A stretch of DNA of 64,000 nt, from positions 1 through 64,000 of the forward strand of contig QHUM01000057.1 of the NCBI GenBank assembly GCA_003222135.1, in the 5' to 3' direction. Shown here in pieces: positions 10,510 to 18,698 of this stretch. The position numbers were made by a program, and so were the translations under genes. Numbering within the stretch: the first letter of the stretch is position 1; the number at the start of each line of letters is the position of its first letter. Under the pieces are notes generated by a model. That model saw only the letters and a program-made list of their open reading frames with translations, was not told where the DNA came from and did no database searches. This DNA is from Gemmatimonadota bacterium. Its GTDB lineage: Bacteria > Gemmatimonadota > Gemmatimonadetes > Gemmatimonadales > GWC2-71-9.

Positions 10510-11064
10510 ATGGCGCCGACGAAACGGAAGCCGAAGACGACGGGACGCGGGCGAGCACGCACCAAGGCGAAGTCGCCGACGCCGCGGAAGCCGAAGGCCA
10601 CGGCCCAGCCCGTCACGGTGGAGCGCATCACGCTGCACGGCCTGCGGCCCCCGGCGGGCTCGCACCGGGACCGGATCCGTAAGGGGCGCGGGCCGGGCTC
10701 CGGGATCGGCAAGACCGCGGGCCGGGGAGGCAAGGGGCAGACGGCGCGCTCGGGCGGGCAGACCCGACCCGGCTTCGAGGGCGGTCAAATGCCGCTCATC
10801 CGCCGCATCCCCAAGCGCGGCTTCACGAATCCCTTCAAGCAGCCCGCGCAAGTGGTGAACGTCCGCCATCTGGGCAAGCTCGCCGCAGGCGTCGAGGTGA
10901 CGCCCGAGACGCTGTTCGGGGCGGGGCTGGTGCGCCGGCCGGATCGACCGATCAAGCTGCTCGGCATGGGAGACGTCGGGCGCAGCTTCACCGTCAAAGG
11001 CGTAACCGTCTCCGCCTCCGCCCGGGTGAAGATCGAGCAGGCCGGCGGCACGATCGCGAGCTGA
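10510..11064 (+). CDS. rplO: 50S ribosomal protein L15
   Basis: L15 is a late-assembly 50S protein. The glycine-rich RKGRGPGSGIGKTAGRGGKG segment and the GGQMPLIRRIPKRGF motif identify it. A basic tail of about 35 residues rich in Lys, Arg, Pro and Thr precedes the normal start, giving 184 residues. It ends five bases before secY. Confidence 0.97.
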   Translation: MAPTKRKPKTTGRGRARTKAKSPTPRKPKATAQPVTVERITLHGLRPPAGSHRDRIRKGRGPGSGIGKTAGRGGKGQTARSGGQTRPGFEGGQMPLIRRIPKRGFTNPFKQPAQVVNVRHLGKLAAGVEVTPETLFGAGLVRRPDRPIKLLGMGDVGRSFTVKGVTVSASARVKIEQAGGTIAS

Positions 11065-11069
11065 CTAGG

Positions 11070-12389
11070 GTGACGGCGCCTCAGATCCCCAACCTGTTCA
11101 AAGTCCCGGAGCTGAAGGAGAAAATCCTCTTCACGCTCCTGTGCCTCCTCATCTACCGCCTGGGGGCGCATATCGCGACGCCGGGCGTCAACGTGCAGGC
11201 ACTCGCCGACTTCCTGAAGAACGCCGGCCAGGGCACCCTGTTCAGCCTGTACGACCTGTTCGCGGGGGGTGGCTTCTCGCGCGCCACGGTGTTCGCGCTC
11301 GGGATCATGCCCTACATCTCGGCGAGCATCGTGTTCCAGCTCGCCGCCCCCGTGTTTCCGGTCGTGGAAAAAATGCAGCGCGACGAAGAGGGGCGGAAAA
11401 CGCTCACGCAGTGGACGCGCTACCTCACCGTGCTGCTGTGTCTGTTCCAGTCGTACGGCTACGCGTTGTTCGCCGAGCAGCTCCCCGGCGCCGTGGCGCA
11501 CCCCGGGTGGGCCTTCCGCATGACGACGGTCCTCACCCTGTCCACGGGCGGCGTGTTCGTCATGTGGCTGGGCGAGCAGATCACCGAGCGCGGCATCGGC
11601 AACGGCGCCAGCCTGCTGATCTTCTTTTCGATCGTGGAGCGCATCTGGCCCGAGACGCTGCGAACCATCGAAGCGCTGCGGGCCGGCTCGCTCACCATTC
11701 CGGTGCTCCTGATCGTGGTCGGCATAATGGTGCTCGTCGTGGCGGGAACGGTCGCGGTGACGGTCGCCGCGCGCCGTATCCCGATCCAGATTCCTCGCAA
11801 GGTGATGGGCCGAGGACGGATCCGCGAGGGGCAAAAGACGTTCATCCCGCTGCGCATCAACTCGTCCGGCGTGATGCCGATCATCTTCGCCCAGTCGCTG
11901 ATCATCGTGCCGGGCACCATCGCCACCTTCAGCGGCAACGCGACCCTGAAGCACATGGCGGAGTACTTCAACGTCACGTCGCCCCTCTACGTCCTGACGA
12001 ACGCGGTCCTGATCATTTTCTTCGCGTATTTCTACACCTCCATCATCTTCAACCCGGTGGATCTCGCGGAAAACCTGAAGAAGCAGGGGGGATTCATCCC
12101 GGGCGTGAAACCGGGCGCCGCCACGGCCGATTACATCGACGATGTGCTGTCGCGGATCACGCTGCCGGGTGCGGTCTTCCTCACGGTCGTCGCCATGCTG
12201 CCCATCGTCGTGTCGACCGTCCTCAACATGCCGTTCGGCTTCGGCGGCACGGCCCTGCTGATCGTGGTCGGCGTGGCGCTCGACACGGTCCAGCAGGTGC
12301 AGCAGCACCTGCTGCTGCGGCACTATGACGGCTTCATGCGGGGCGGGGGGGCCGGAAGCGGGACCAGTCGCGTGCGGTTCCGGCGCTGA
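11070..12389 (+). CDS. secY: Protein translocase subunit SecY
   Basis: SecY is the channel of the Sec translocon in the inner membrane. The 439-residue product has ten hydrophobic segments, the plug region after the first (LYDLFAGGGFSRATVFALGI), the signature GIMPYISASI, and the conserved cytoplasmic loop with RRIPIQIPRKVMGR. The start is GTG at 11070. Its position between rplO and adk is the standard spc arrangement. Confidence 0.98.
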   Translation: MTAPQIPNLFKVPELKEKILFTLLCLLIYRLGAHIATPGVNVQALADFLKNAGQGTLFSLYDLFAGGGFSRATVFALGIMPYISASIVFQLAAPVFPVVEKMQRDEEGRKTLTQWTRYLTVLLCLFQSYGYALFAEQLPGAVAHPGWAFRMTTVLTLSTGGVFVMWLGEQITERGIGNGASLLIFFSIVERIWPETLRTIEALRAGSLTIPVLLIVVGIMVLVVAGTVAVTVAARRIPIQIPRKVMGRGRIREGQKTFIPLRINSSGVMPIIFAQSLIIVPGTIATFSGNATLKHMAEYFNVTSPLYVLTNAVLIIFFAYFYTSIIFNPVDLAENLKKQGGFIPGVKPGAATADYIDDVLSRITLPGAVFLTVVAMLPIVVSTVLNMPFGFGGTALLIVVGVALDTVQQVQQHLLLRHYDGFMRGGGAGSGTSRVRFRR

Positions 12390-12393
12390 CCCT

Positions 12394-12957
12394 TTGTTCG
12401 TCCTCCTGCTCGGCGCGCCGGGATCGGGTAAGGGCACCCAGGGCAAGATCGTAGCGGAGCGTCTGGGCCTCCCCAAGATCACCACGGGCGACATCCTGCG
12501 CGCCGCCGTGAGGGCGGAGACCCCGCTCGGCCTGCAGGCGAAGAAGTACATGGACGACGGCAAGCTCGTGCCCGATGCCGTGATCCTGAGCCTCATCAAG
12601 GAGGAGCTGGCGAAGCCCGAGGCGAAGGAAGGGGCGGTTTTCGACGGCTTCCCCCGCACGGCCGCCCAGGCGGAGCTCGTCGATACCACGCTCGGCGAGC
12701 GCGGCCAGCGCCTCAGTAAGGTCCTGCTGCTTGACGTCCCCGAAGAAGAGCTCCTCCAGCGGCTCACGGCCCGGGCGGCGCAGGAAAATCGCTCCGACGA
12801 TACGCCCGAAGCCATCCGCACGCGCCTGCAGGTCTACCAGCGGGACACGGCTCCCCTCGTCGCGCATTACGCCCAGCGCGGCATCGTGCATCGCGTGCCC
12901 GGCACCGGCACGATCGAGGAGATCGCGACGGAGATCCAGCGCATCGTCGGGCGATGA
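12394..12957 (+). CDS. adk: Adenylate kinase, short-LID form
   Basis: Adk interconverts ATP, AMP and ADP. The P-loop GAPGSGKGTQ (residues 7-16), TTGDILR and FDGFPRT motifs are clear. The LID is the short type without zinc cysteines. I start at TTG 12394, which gives the family N-terminus FVLLLGAPG and 187 residues; the open frame also contains an ATG at 12325 but that lies inside secY and adds 23 non-family residues. Four bases separate the TTG from the secY stop, so translation is probably coupled. Confidence 0.93.
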   Translation: MFVLLLGAPGSGKGTQGKIVAERLGLPKITTGDILRAAVRAETPLGLQAKKYMDDGKLVPDAVILSLIKEELAKPEAKEGAVFDGFPRTAAQAELVDTTLGERGQRLSKVLLLDVPEEELLQRLTARAAQENRSDDTPEAIRTRLQVYQRDTAPLVAHYAQRGIVHRVPGTGTIEEIATEIQRIVGR

Positions 12958-13715
12958 TCACGCTCAAGTCGCCGCGGGAGATCGAGACGATGGCGGCGGC
13001 CGGCCGCATCGTCGCCGAGACGCTCGCACTCGTGCGGCGCCACGTCCGCCCCGGCGTCTCCACCGAGGAGCTGGACCGCCTCGCGGAAGACTTCATCCGC
13101 TCGCATCCGGGCGCGCGCCCGTCGTTCAAGGGCCTGTATGACTTCCCCGCCACGCTCTGCACCTCGATCAACGCCGAGGTCGTTCACGGGATCCCCTCGG
13201 CGAAGCGGATTCTGCGGGAAGGCGACCTGCTGAGCGTGGACGTGGGGGTGTGGCTCGACGGCCTGCACGCCGACTCGGCCGCTACCTTCGCCGTCGGGAG
13301 AGTCGGCGCCGATGCCGAGCGGCTACTCCACGTGACGCAGGAAGCGCTCGCCGCCGGCGTGGCCCAGGCGCGCGCGGGCAACCACGTGGGCGACATCGGG
13401 CACGCCGTGCAACAGGTCGCGGAGGCGGCGGGGTACTCGGTGGTGCGGGAGCTCGTGGGGCACGGGATCGGCTCGTCGTTTCACGAGGAGCCCCAGGTGC
13501 CGAACTACGGCAAGCCGAAGCGTGGCCCCCGCCTGATGCCCGGTATGACGATCGCCATCGAGCCGATGGTGAATCTGGGCGGTCCCGAGATCCGGACGCT
13601 CGACGATCGGTGGACGGTCGTGACCCAGGACGGCTCGCTGTCCGCCCACTTCGAGCACACGGTGGCGGTGCTCCCCGACGGGGGACCGCCCCGCATCCTC
13701 ACGACGGCGGACTGA
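12954..13715 (+). CDS. map: Methionine aminopeptidase, type I
   Basis: MAP removes the initiator Met from nascent proteins. The 253-residue product holds the five metal ligands in their family settings (DVGVWLDG, HADSAATF, VGHGIGSSFHEEP, IAIEPMV, FEHTVAV). The ATG overlaps the adk stop (ATGA). It is the last gene of the ribosomal run; its 3' end overlaps the convergent gene by 17 bases. Confidence 0.98.
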   Translation: MITLKSPREIETMAAAGRIVAETLALVRRHVRPGVSTEELDRLAEDFIRSHPGARPSFKGLYDFPATLCTSINAEVVHGIPSAKRILREGDLLSVDVGVWLDGLHADSAATFAVGRVGADAERLLHVTQEALAAGVAQARAGNHVGDIGHAVQQVAEAAGYSVVRELVGHGIGSSFHEEPQVPNYGKPKRGPRLMPGMTIAIEPMVNLGGPEIRTLDDRWTVVTQDGSLSAHFEHTVAVLPDGGPPRILTTAD

Positions 13716-15165
13716 CGTCCCGCTCCAGCGTCTCCGCTTCGTCGAGCAGCGCCTTCCCCAACCCCGGCTCCGACAGCGCCGTCACATTGGCGCGGACGTT
13801 CTCCACGGCTCCTGCCAGCGCGGCGCGGGCGAGGGCGGCGGCCACTTTGCTGTCCGAGCGCGCGTTCTGGTTGCCGATCGTCCCGATCTCGCGCGCCAGG
13901 GCCATCAGCCGCACCGCCCCCCGTGCCATCTGGAGCGGGGTCTGCGCCGCGCCCACCAACGCCTGATCGACCGCGCGTCTTCGGGCGGGGTCTCCCTTGG
14001 GAATCCGGTACGCCTCGCTCACCCGCGCGTACGCGGCGGCGTCATCATCCACCAGCCGGCGCAGCTGCGCCCGCAGCGCGTCGGCTTCGGCCAGCAGTGC
14101 AGCCACCCGCTCCTGGACGCCGGCATACGCCTTCCGGCCCGTCGTGAGCCGGGCGACCATGGCGACGAGCGCGGCGGCCAGCGCGCCCGCCAGGGCGGAC
14201 GCGCTCCCGCCCCCCGGCACCGGTGCCCCACCCGCGAGCTCCTCGAGCCAGCCGTCGAGCGTGGGACCCTCGACGGCGCGGATCTTCTGCTCCAGCAGGT
14301 GATCCGCCGCGTCCGGAATCTTCAGGTGGGCGGCGCCCGCGCCGAGAATCGCCCGCTCTGGGACGAGTCCGACGATCTCGCTCTTCTGGATCTCGATGCC
14401 TCGTGCTCGGGCTCGCGACTCCACCGCCGCGAACACCGTGGCGGGAGGGGTCGTGTCGATGTCGAGCAGATTCATCGAGACCTGGGCCTTGCCGCCCACC
14501 GCGAAACCGGAAGCCTGAACCGCCGGCAACCCGCCGCCCGACGTGCGGATGTGCTGCGCGATCTCCTTGGCGGCACGGATGTCCCCCGTGTCGAGATAGA
14601 TGTTGAACGCCACCAGGAAGGGCCGCGCGCCGACCGCGGTCGCCCCCGCGGTCGGATGGATGCGTTTCGGTCCGAAGTCCGGATCTGCCGCGGGATCCCG
14701 TCCGATCCTGTCTCGCAGACCCTCGAACTCACCTTTCCGGATGTCCGGCAGGCGCTCCCGCTCCGGCCGGGTCGCGGCCCGCGCGTAGAGGTAGACCGGG
14801 ATCGCGAGCTCGGTCGCCGCCCGCTCGGCGAGCCGGCGCGCGACCGCCACGCACTCGTCCATCGTGACGTCGCGCACGGGCACGAATGGCACGACGTCGG
14901 TGGCGCCCATCCGTGGGTGCTCCCCCTGGTGCCTGGTGAGATCGATGCGCTCCGTGGCGACGCGCATCGCGCGAAACGCGGCTTCCGCGGCCGCGTCGGG
15001 ACGGGCCACCAGCGTGAACACCGAACGGTTGTGCGACGCATCGGCCTGCACGTCGAGCAGGCGTACTCCGAGCACGCTCGTGATGGCGGCCCGGAGCGCG
15101 TCGAGGGTCGCGGCATCGCGACCCTCGGAGAAGTTGGGGACGCACTCGACTAGCGGGGCAGGCAT
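13699..15165 (-). CDS. ftcD: Glutamate formimidoyltransferase / formimidoyl-THF cyclodeaminase fusion
   Basis: This protein likely transfers the formimino group from formiminoglutamate (histidine breakdown) to tetrahydrofolate and then forms 5,10-methenyl-THF and ammonia. Residues 1 to about 290 are the transferase (ECVPNFSEGRD, HNRSVFTLV, HPRMGATDVVPFVP); residues about 305-488 are the cyclodeaminase (GGGSASALAGALAAALV, GTIGNQNARSDSKVAA). The fusion of 488 residues resembles the animal FTCD layout. It follows the phosphatase gene by 10 bases with an AAGGACGGG ribosome-binding site, so the two form an operon. No other histidine-degradation gene is in the window. Confidence 0.93.
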   Translation of the reverse strand: MPAPLVECVPNFSEGRDAATLDALRAAITSVLGVRLLDVQADASHNRSVFTLVARPDAAAEAAFRAMRVATERIDLTRHQGEHPRMGATDVVPFVPVRDVTMDECVAVARRLAERAATELAIPVYLYARAATRPERERLPDIRKGEFEGLRDRIGRDPAADPDFGPKRIHPTAGATAVGARPFLVAFNIYLDTGDIRAAKEIAQHIRTSGGGLPAVQASGFAVGGKAQVSMNLLDIDTTPPATVFAAVESRARARGIEIQKSEIVGLVPERAILGAGAAHLKIPDAADHLLEQKIRAVEGPTLDGWLEELAGGAPVPGGGSASALAGALAAALVAMVARLTTGRKAYAGVQERVAALLAEADALRAQLRRLVDDDAAAYARVSEAYRIPKGDPARRRAVDQALVGAAQTPLQMARGAVRLMALAREIGTIGNQNARSDSKVAAALARAALAGAVENVRANVTALSEPGLGKALLDEAETLERDVSPPS

Positions 15166-15175
15166 TCCCGTCCTT

Positions 15176-15964
15176 TCACGCGCTCTTCAAGAGTTCCAGC
15201 AGCCAGCGGTGCAGCGTCGGGCTGCCGGCCACCAGGGAGCCGTGCCGCAGCACGTCGTCTCCTCCATCGAGCGTCGTTACGACTCCTTGCGCCTCGCGGA
15301 TGAGCACGACACCCGCGGCCACGTCCCACGGCGAGAGCGTCAACTCCCAGAATGCGTCGAGCCGCCCGGCCGCCACGTCGGCGAGGTCGAGTGCCGCCGA
15401 GCCGGCGCGACGGATGCCGCTCGTAGCCCCCATCACGGCGGCGAACTGGTCCAGGTAGCGCCGCAACTGGCCGAGATTCTTGAATGGGAACCCGGTGCCC
15501 ACGAGCGCGTGCCGTGGCTCGGTGAGCCCCGAGACCCGAAGGCGGCGTTCACCTTCCCAGGCCCCCGCCCCGCTCGCCCCCCAATACACCACGTCTCGCG
15601 GAATATCGTGAATCACCCCCACGCACAGCGCCCCGTTCACCGCACACCCGATCGAGACCGCGTACTGCGGGTAGCGGTGCAGGAAGTTGGTCGTGCCGTC
15701 GAGCGGATCGACGATCCACACCACGTCACCCGAGCGCGTGCCGTCGGGGGAGAGCTCCTCGCCTACGACCGTGGACCCCGGGACGCCGAGCGTGAGGGCG
15801 GTCGCGATCAGCGCCTCCGCCGTGCGGTCGGCGTCGGTCACGAAGTCGTGCCGGCCCTTCTCGGTCCAGTCGCTCGGCGCAGCCGGAGTGAGCCCGCGCA
15901 AATAGCCCGCGGCGCGCGCCGCCGCGTCCTTCGCCACGTCGACTAAGTCTTTGAGTTCTCGCAC
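15176..15964 (-). CDS. Inositol-monophosphatase-family phosphatase
   Basis: Enzymes of this family remove phosphate from inositol-1-phosphate, histidinol phosphate or related substrates using Mg. The ligands are visible: VGEELS, WIVDPLDGTTNFLH and SPWDVAAGVVLIREAQG. I start at GTG 15964 (262 residues), with GAGGGAG upstream; a later GTG at 15937 is possible. The open frame reaches far upstream but only antisense to trpS. It is transcribed with the formimidoyltransferase gene and divergent from trpS. A histidinol-phosphatase role is conceivable but not shown. Confidence 0.88.
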   Translation of the reverse strand: MRELKDLVDVAKDAAARAAGYLRGLTPAAPSDWTEKGRHDFVTDADRTAEALIATALTLGVPGSTVVGEELSPDGTRSGDVVWIVDPLDGTTNFLHRYPQYAVSIGCAVNGALCVGVIHDIPRDVVYWGASGAGAWEGERRLRVSGLTEPRHALVGTGFPFKNLGQLRRYLDQFAAVMGATSGIRRAGSAALDLADVAAGRLDAFWELTLSPWDVAAGVVLIREAQGVVTTLDGGDDVLRHGSLVAGSPTLHRWLLELLKSA

Positions 15965-15965
15965 C

Positions 15966-15995
15966 TTGCGGCGCCGCACTCCCTCGGCGTAGGTT
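15966..15995 (+). promoter_or_regulatory. Candidate promoter of trpS, nearly leaderless
   Basis: TTGCGG (15966-15971) and TAGGTT (15990-15995) are 18 bases apart. The expected transcription start is about 16002, at most a couple of bases before the ATG at 16004, so the mRNA would have almost no leader. It overlaps the start region of the divergent phosphatase gene. Confidence 0.5.
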
Positions 15996-16003
15996 GTCAG
16001 CCC

Positions 16004-17002
16004 ATGGCGCGCGTCTTCTCCGGCATCCAGCCCTCGGGCGAGCTGCACATCGGCAATTACTTGGGCGCGGTCCAGAACTGGGTTACGCTGCAACACCAGC
16101 ACGACTGCCTGTTCTGCGTTGTCGACCTGCACGCCATCACGCAACCGTACGACGTGTCGAGCCTCGCCCAGCGAACCATCGAGATGGCCATCGGGCTGTT
16201 GGCCGTCGGACTCGACCCCGAGCGGGCGATCGTGTTCGTGCAGTCTCACGTCCCGGAGCACAGCGAGCTCAACTGGCTGCTCAACACGGTGACGCCGCTC
16301 GGTGAGCTCGAGCGCCAGACCCAATTCAAGGACAAGGCGCAACGTCACGACAGCATCCCGGCCGGGCTGCTCAACTACCCGGTGCTTCAGGCGGCCGACG
16401 TGCTGCTGTATCGCGCCACGCTGGTGCCGGTGGGCGAGGACCAGCTGCAGCACCTCGAGCTGATGCGTGAGATCGCGCGGCGCTGGAACACCCGCTTCGC
16501 CGAGGGCGCAGGATTCACCTTGCCCGAGCCGCAGGCGCTCCTGGCGACGGCGAAGCGCGTGCTCGGACTGGACGGCCGGGCGAAGATGTCGAAGAGCCTC
16601 GGCAACACCATCGGCCTGTTCGATACCCCGGAGACTATCTGGGAGAAGCTCAAGCCCGCGGCGACCGACCCCGCCCGGGTGACGCGGAAGGACCCCGGCA
16701 ACCCGGAGATCTGCAACATTTTCACGATCCACCAGGGTTTCTCGCCGCCCGCGACCCAGCAGCAGGTGGCGCACAACTGCCGCACCGCGGGCTGGGGGTG
16801 CCTCGACTGCAAGCGAGTGCTCGCAGACAATATGATAGCCACGCTCACCCCCCTCCGCGAGCGCGCGCAGGAGCTGCGGGCGGAGCCAGGGCGGGTGCGC
16901 GAGATCCTGCGAGCGGCCGCCACAAAGGCGCGGGCACTCGCCCGCGCCACCCTGGCCCGGGTACGGCAGTGCATGGGCTTGCTCGAGGGAGCGGAGGCCT
17001 GA
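16004..17002 (+). CDS. trpS: Tryptophanyl-tRNA synthetase
   Basis: TrpRS charges tRNA-Trp. The class I signatures are HIGN in GIQPSGELHIGNYLGA (residues 6-21) and KMSKS near residue 195, followed by GNTIGLFD. The 332-residue length is normal. No ribosome-binding site is needed if the transcript is leaderless, as the nearby -10 suggests. Its TGA overlaps the next ATG (TGATG). Confidence 0.97.
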   Translation: MARVFSGIQPSGELHIGNYLGAVQNWVTLQHQHDCLFCVVDLHAITQPYDVSSLAQRTIEMAIGLLAVGLDPERAIVFVQSHVPEHSELNWLLNTVTPLGELERQTQFKDKAQRHDSIPAGLLNYPVLQAADVLLYRATLVPVGEDQLQHLELMREIARRWNTRFAEGAGFTLPEPQALLATAKRVLGLDGRAKMSKSLGNTIGLFDTPETIWEKLKPAATDPARVTRKDPGNPEICNIFTIHQGFSPPATQQQVAHNCRTAGWGCLDCKRVLADNMIATLTPLRERAQELRAEPGRVREILRAAATKARALARATLARVRQCMGLLEGAEA

Positions 17003-17673
17003 TGCAGCATTTCCTCGGGCAGATGATTCAGATGTTCCGACTGGAGCTGTTCCTCCAGCTCTTGCTCGCGACGCTGTTCGGCGGGGCCATCGGTCTGGAG
17101 CGGGAGCTCGGGGGCAAGCCGGCCGGCCTGCGGACGAACATCCTGATCTGCATCGGCTCGGTGCTCTACACGAAGCTGTCGATTACGATGGCCGCCGGGA
17201 CCGCCGATCCGACGCGTGTGGCCGCGCAGATCGTCACCGGCGTCGGGTTCATCGGCGCCGGCACGATTCTCCACGCCCGCGGGGCCGTCGTGGGCCTGAC
17301 CAGCGCCGCTACCATCTGGGTCGTCGCGGCCATCGGCGTCGCCCTCGGCGCCGCCTTCTATTGGGAGGCGGCGGGCACCACGCTGCTTGTCTTGCTCGTG
17401 CTCCAGGGACTCGGCCGCATCGAACTGGTGGTGCAGCGGCAGACGACCCAGAGCAGCCTGTCGGTGCACGCCCGGCCCGATCCGAATCTGCTCGAGGACT
17501 TAGAGACGGTGGTGCGGCGCACGGGGCTCCACATCGAGCGGCAGGCCAGCCGCCGGGAGAACGTCGATCTCGTGATCGACTTCACGTTGCGCGGGCCGAA
17601 GCGGCTGCATGACCAGGTGATGATCGCGTTGTTGAATCACCCGGGCGTGCGCACCGTCTCCACCGGAGAGTGA
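17002..17673 (+). CDS. MgtC/SapB-family membrane protein
   Basis: The 223-residue product has a hydrophobic N-terminal half with four to five membrane segments and the family patterns GGAIGLERELGGKPAGLRTN, GVGFIGAGTI and LTSAATIW. A soluble C-terminal part of about 80 residues (ACT-like position) follows. The family includes MgtC, an F-ATPase regulator used in low Mg, but most chromosomal members are of unknown role. I take the ATG at 17002, interlocked with the trpS stop. Confidence 0.9.
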   Translation: MQHFLGQMIQMFRLELFLQLLLATLFGGAIGLERELGGKPAGLRTNILICIGSVLYTKLSITMAAGTADPTRVAAQIVTGVGFIGAGTILHARGAVVGLTSAATIWVVAAIGVALGAAFYWEAAGTTLLVLLVLQGLGRIELVVQRQTTQSSLSVHARPDPNLLEDLETVVRRTGLHIERQASRRENVDLVIDFTLRGPKRLHDQVMIALLNHPGVRTVSTGE

Positions 17674-18698
17674 CGCGGCGTCTCGTGGTCGACCTCGCCT
17701 CGCCGCGCGTGGCCTGGCGGATTCCGCCGCGCGCGGTGCAGGCGATTCGGGACGCGCTGGGCCCGGGCTGGGACGTGGTCCAAGTCGAGGCGCCGGCCAC
17801 GTCGGACGGGGACGGCGGGTCCGGGACCGAGGCAGCGGCAGCCGCGGCGCGCGGGGCGGAGGTCTACCTGGGGTACGGCGTCTCCGCCGGCGTGGTCCAG
17901 GCGGCGCGCGGCGCCCTCAAGTGGGCCCATACCAGCACGGCGGGCGTCGGGACCAGCGTGCCGCACGTCCGGGGAACCGGCGTCGTGCTCACGAACTCCG
18001 CCGGGGTACATGCCGATCCCATTGCTGACTGGACGATCGCCGCGATCGGGTACTTCGCTCGTGGCCTCGACCGGATGCGCGAGTTCCAGGCGGAAGAGCA
18101 TTGGGCCCAACCCGAAATCACGGGGCTGGAGATCCCCGTGCGGGAGTTCGGCGAGCTGCGGGTCGGCGTCTACGGGCTGGGCGGGATCGGCACGGCGGTG
18201 GCTCGGCGCGCGCTGGCGCTCGGGATGAGCGTCGCGGGAGTACGGCGCCGTCCCGAGCGCGGCGGCCCCCCGGGGGTGCGCTGGGTCGGGGCACCGGGCG
18301 ACCTCGGGCGGCTCGCCGCCGAGAGTGACTGTCTGGTGCTGGCAGCGCCGCACACCGACGCGACGCGCGGCGTAGTCAGCCGGTCGGTGCTGGAGCGCCT
18401 GCCCTCGGACGCGATCGTCGTCAACGTTTCCCGCGGGACGCTGTTGGATGAGACGGCTCTGCTCGACCTGCTCGACGCAGCTCGCCTGCGCGGCGCGGCG
18501 CTGGACGTCTTCGCCACCGAGCCCTTGCCCGCCGGGCACCCGCTGTGGCGGCACCCCCGCGTGCTCGTAAGTCCCCATGTCGCCGCCGTGACGACGCGCT
18601 TTTGGGAGCGCGAGACGGGGCTGATCGTGGAGAACGTGCGACGCTATCTTGCAGGGGCGCCCCTCGCCAACGTCGTCGACCTGGAGGCCGGCTACTAG
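17670..18698 (+). CDS. D-isomer-specific 2-hydroxyacid dehydrogenase
   Basis: An NAD(P)-dependent oxidoreductase of the D-lactate/phosphoglycerate dehydrogenase family. The Rossmann motif VYGLGGIGTAVARR (about residue 167) is followed by the active-site Arg (NVSRGTLLDE), Glu (FATEPLP) and His (SPHVAAVT). The substrate is unknown; the short N-terminal domain differs from SerA and there is no ACT domain, so hydroxypyruvate/glyoxylate reductase-like activity is possible. GTG start overlapping the previous stop. Confidence 0.88.
   Translation: MTRRLVVDLASPRVAWRIPPRAVQAIRDALGPGWDVVQVEAPATSDGDGGSGTEAAAAAARGAEVYLGYGVSAGVVQAARGALKWAHTSTAGVGTSVPHVRGTGVVLTNSAGVHADPIADWTIAAIGYFARGLDRMREFQAEEHWAQPEITGLEIPVREFGELRVGVYGLGGIGTAVARRALALGMSVAGVRRRPERGGPPGVRWVGAPGDLGRLAAESDCLVLAAPHTDATRGVVSRSVLERLPSDAIVVNVSRGTLLDETALLDLLDAARLRGAALDVFATEPLPAGHPLWRHPRVLVSPHVAAVTTRFWERETGLIVENVRRYLAGAPLANVVDLEAGY

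Noticed and set aside
10785..12821. 678-codon minus-strand open frame over rplO, secY and adk
   Set aside because: A shadow of conserved plus-strand genes; no recognisable motif or start signal.
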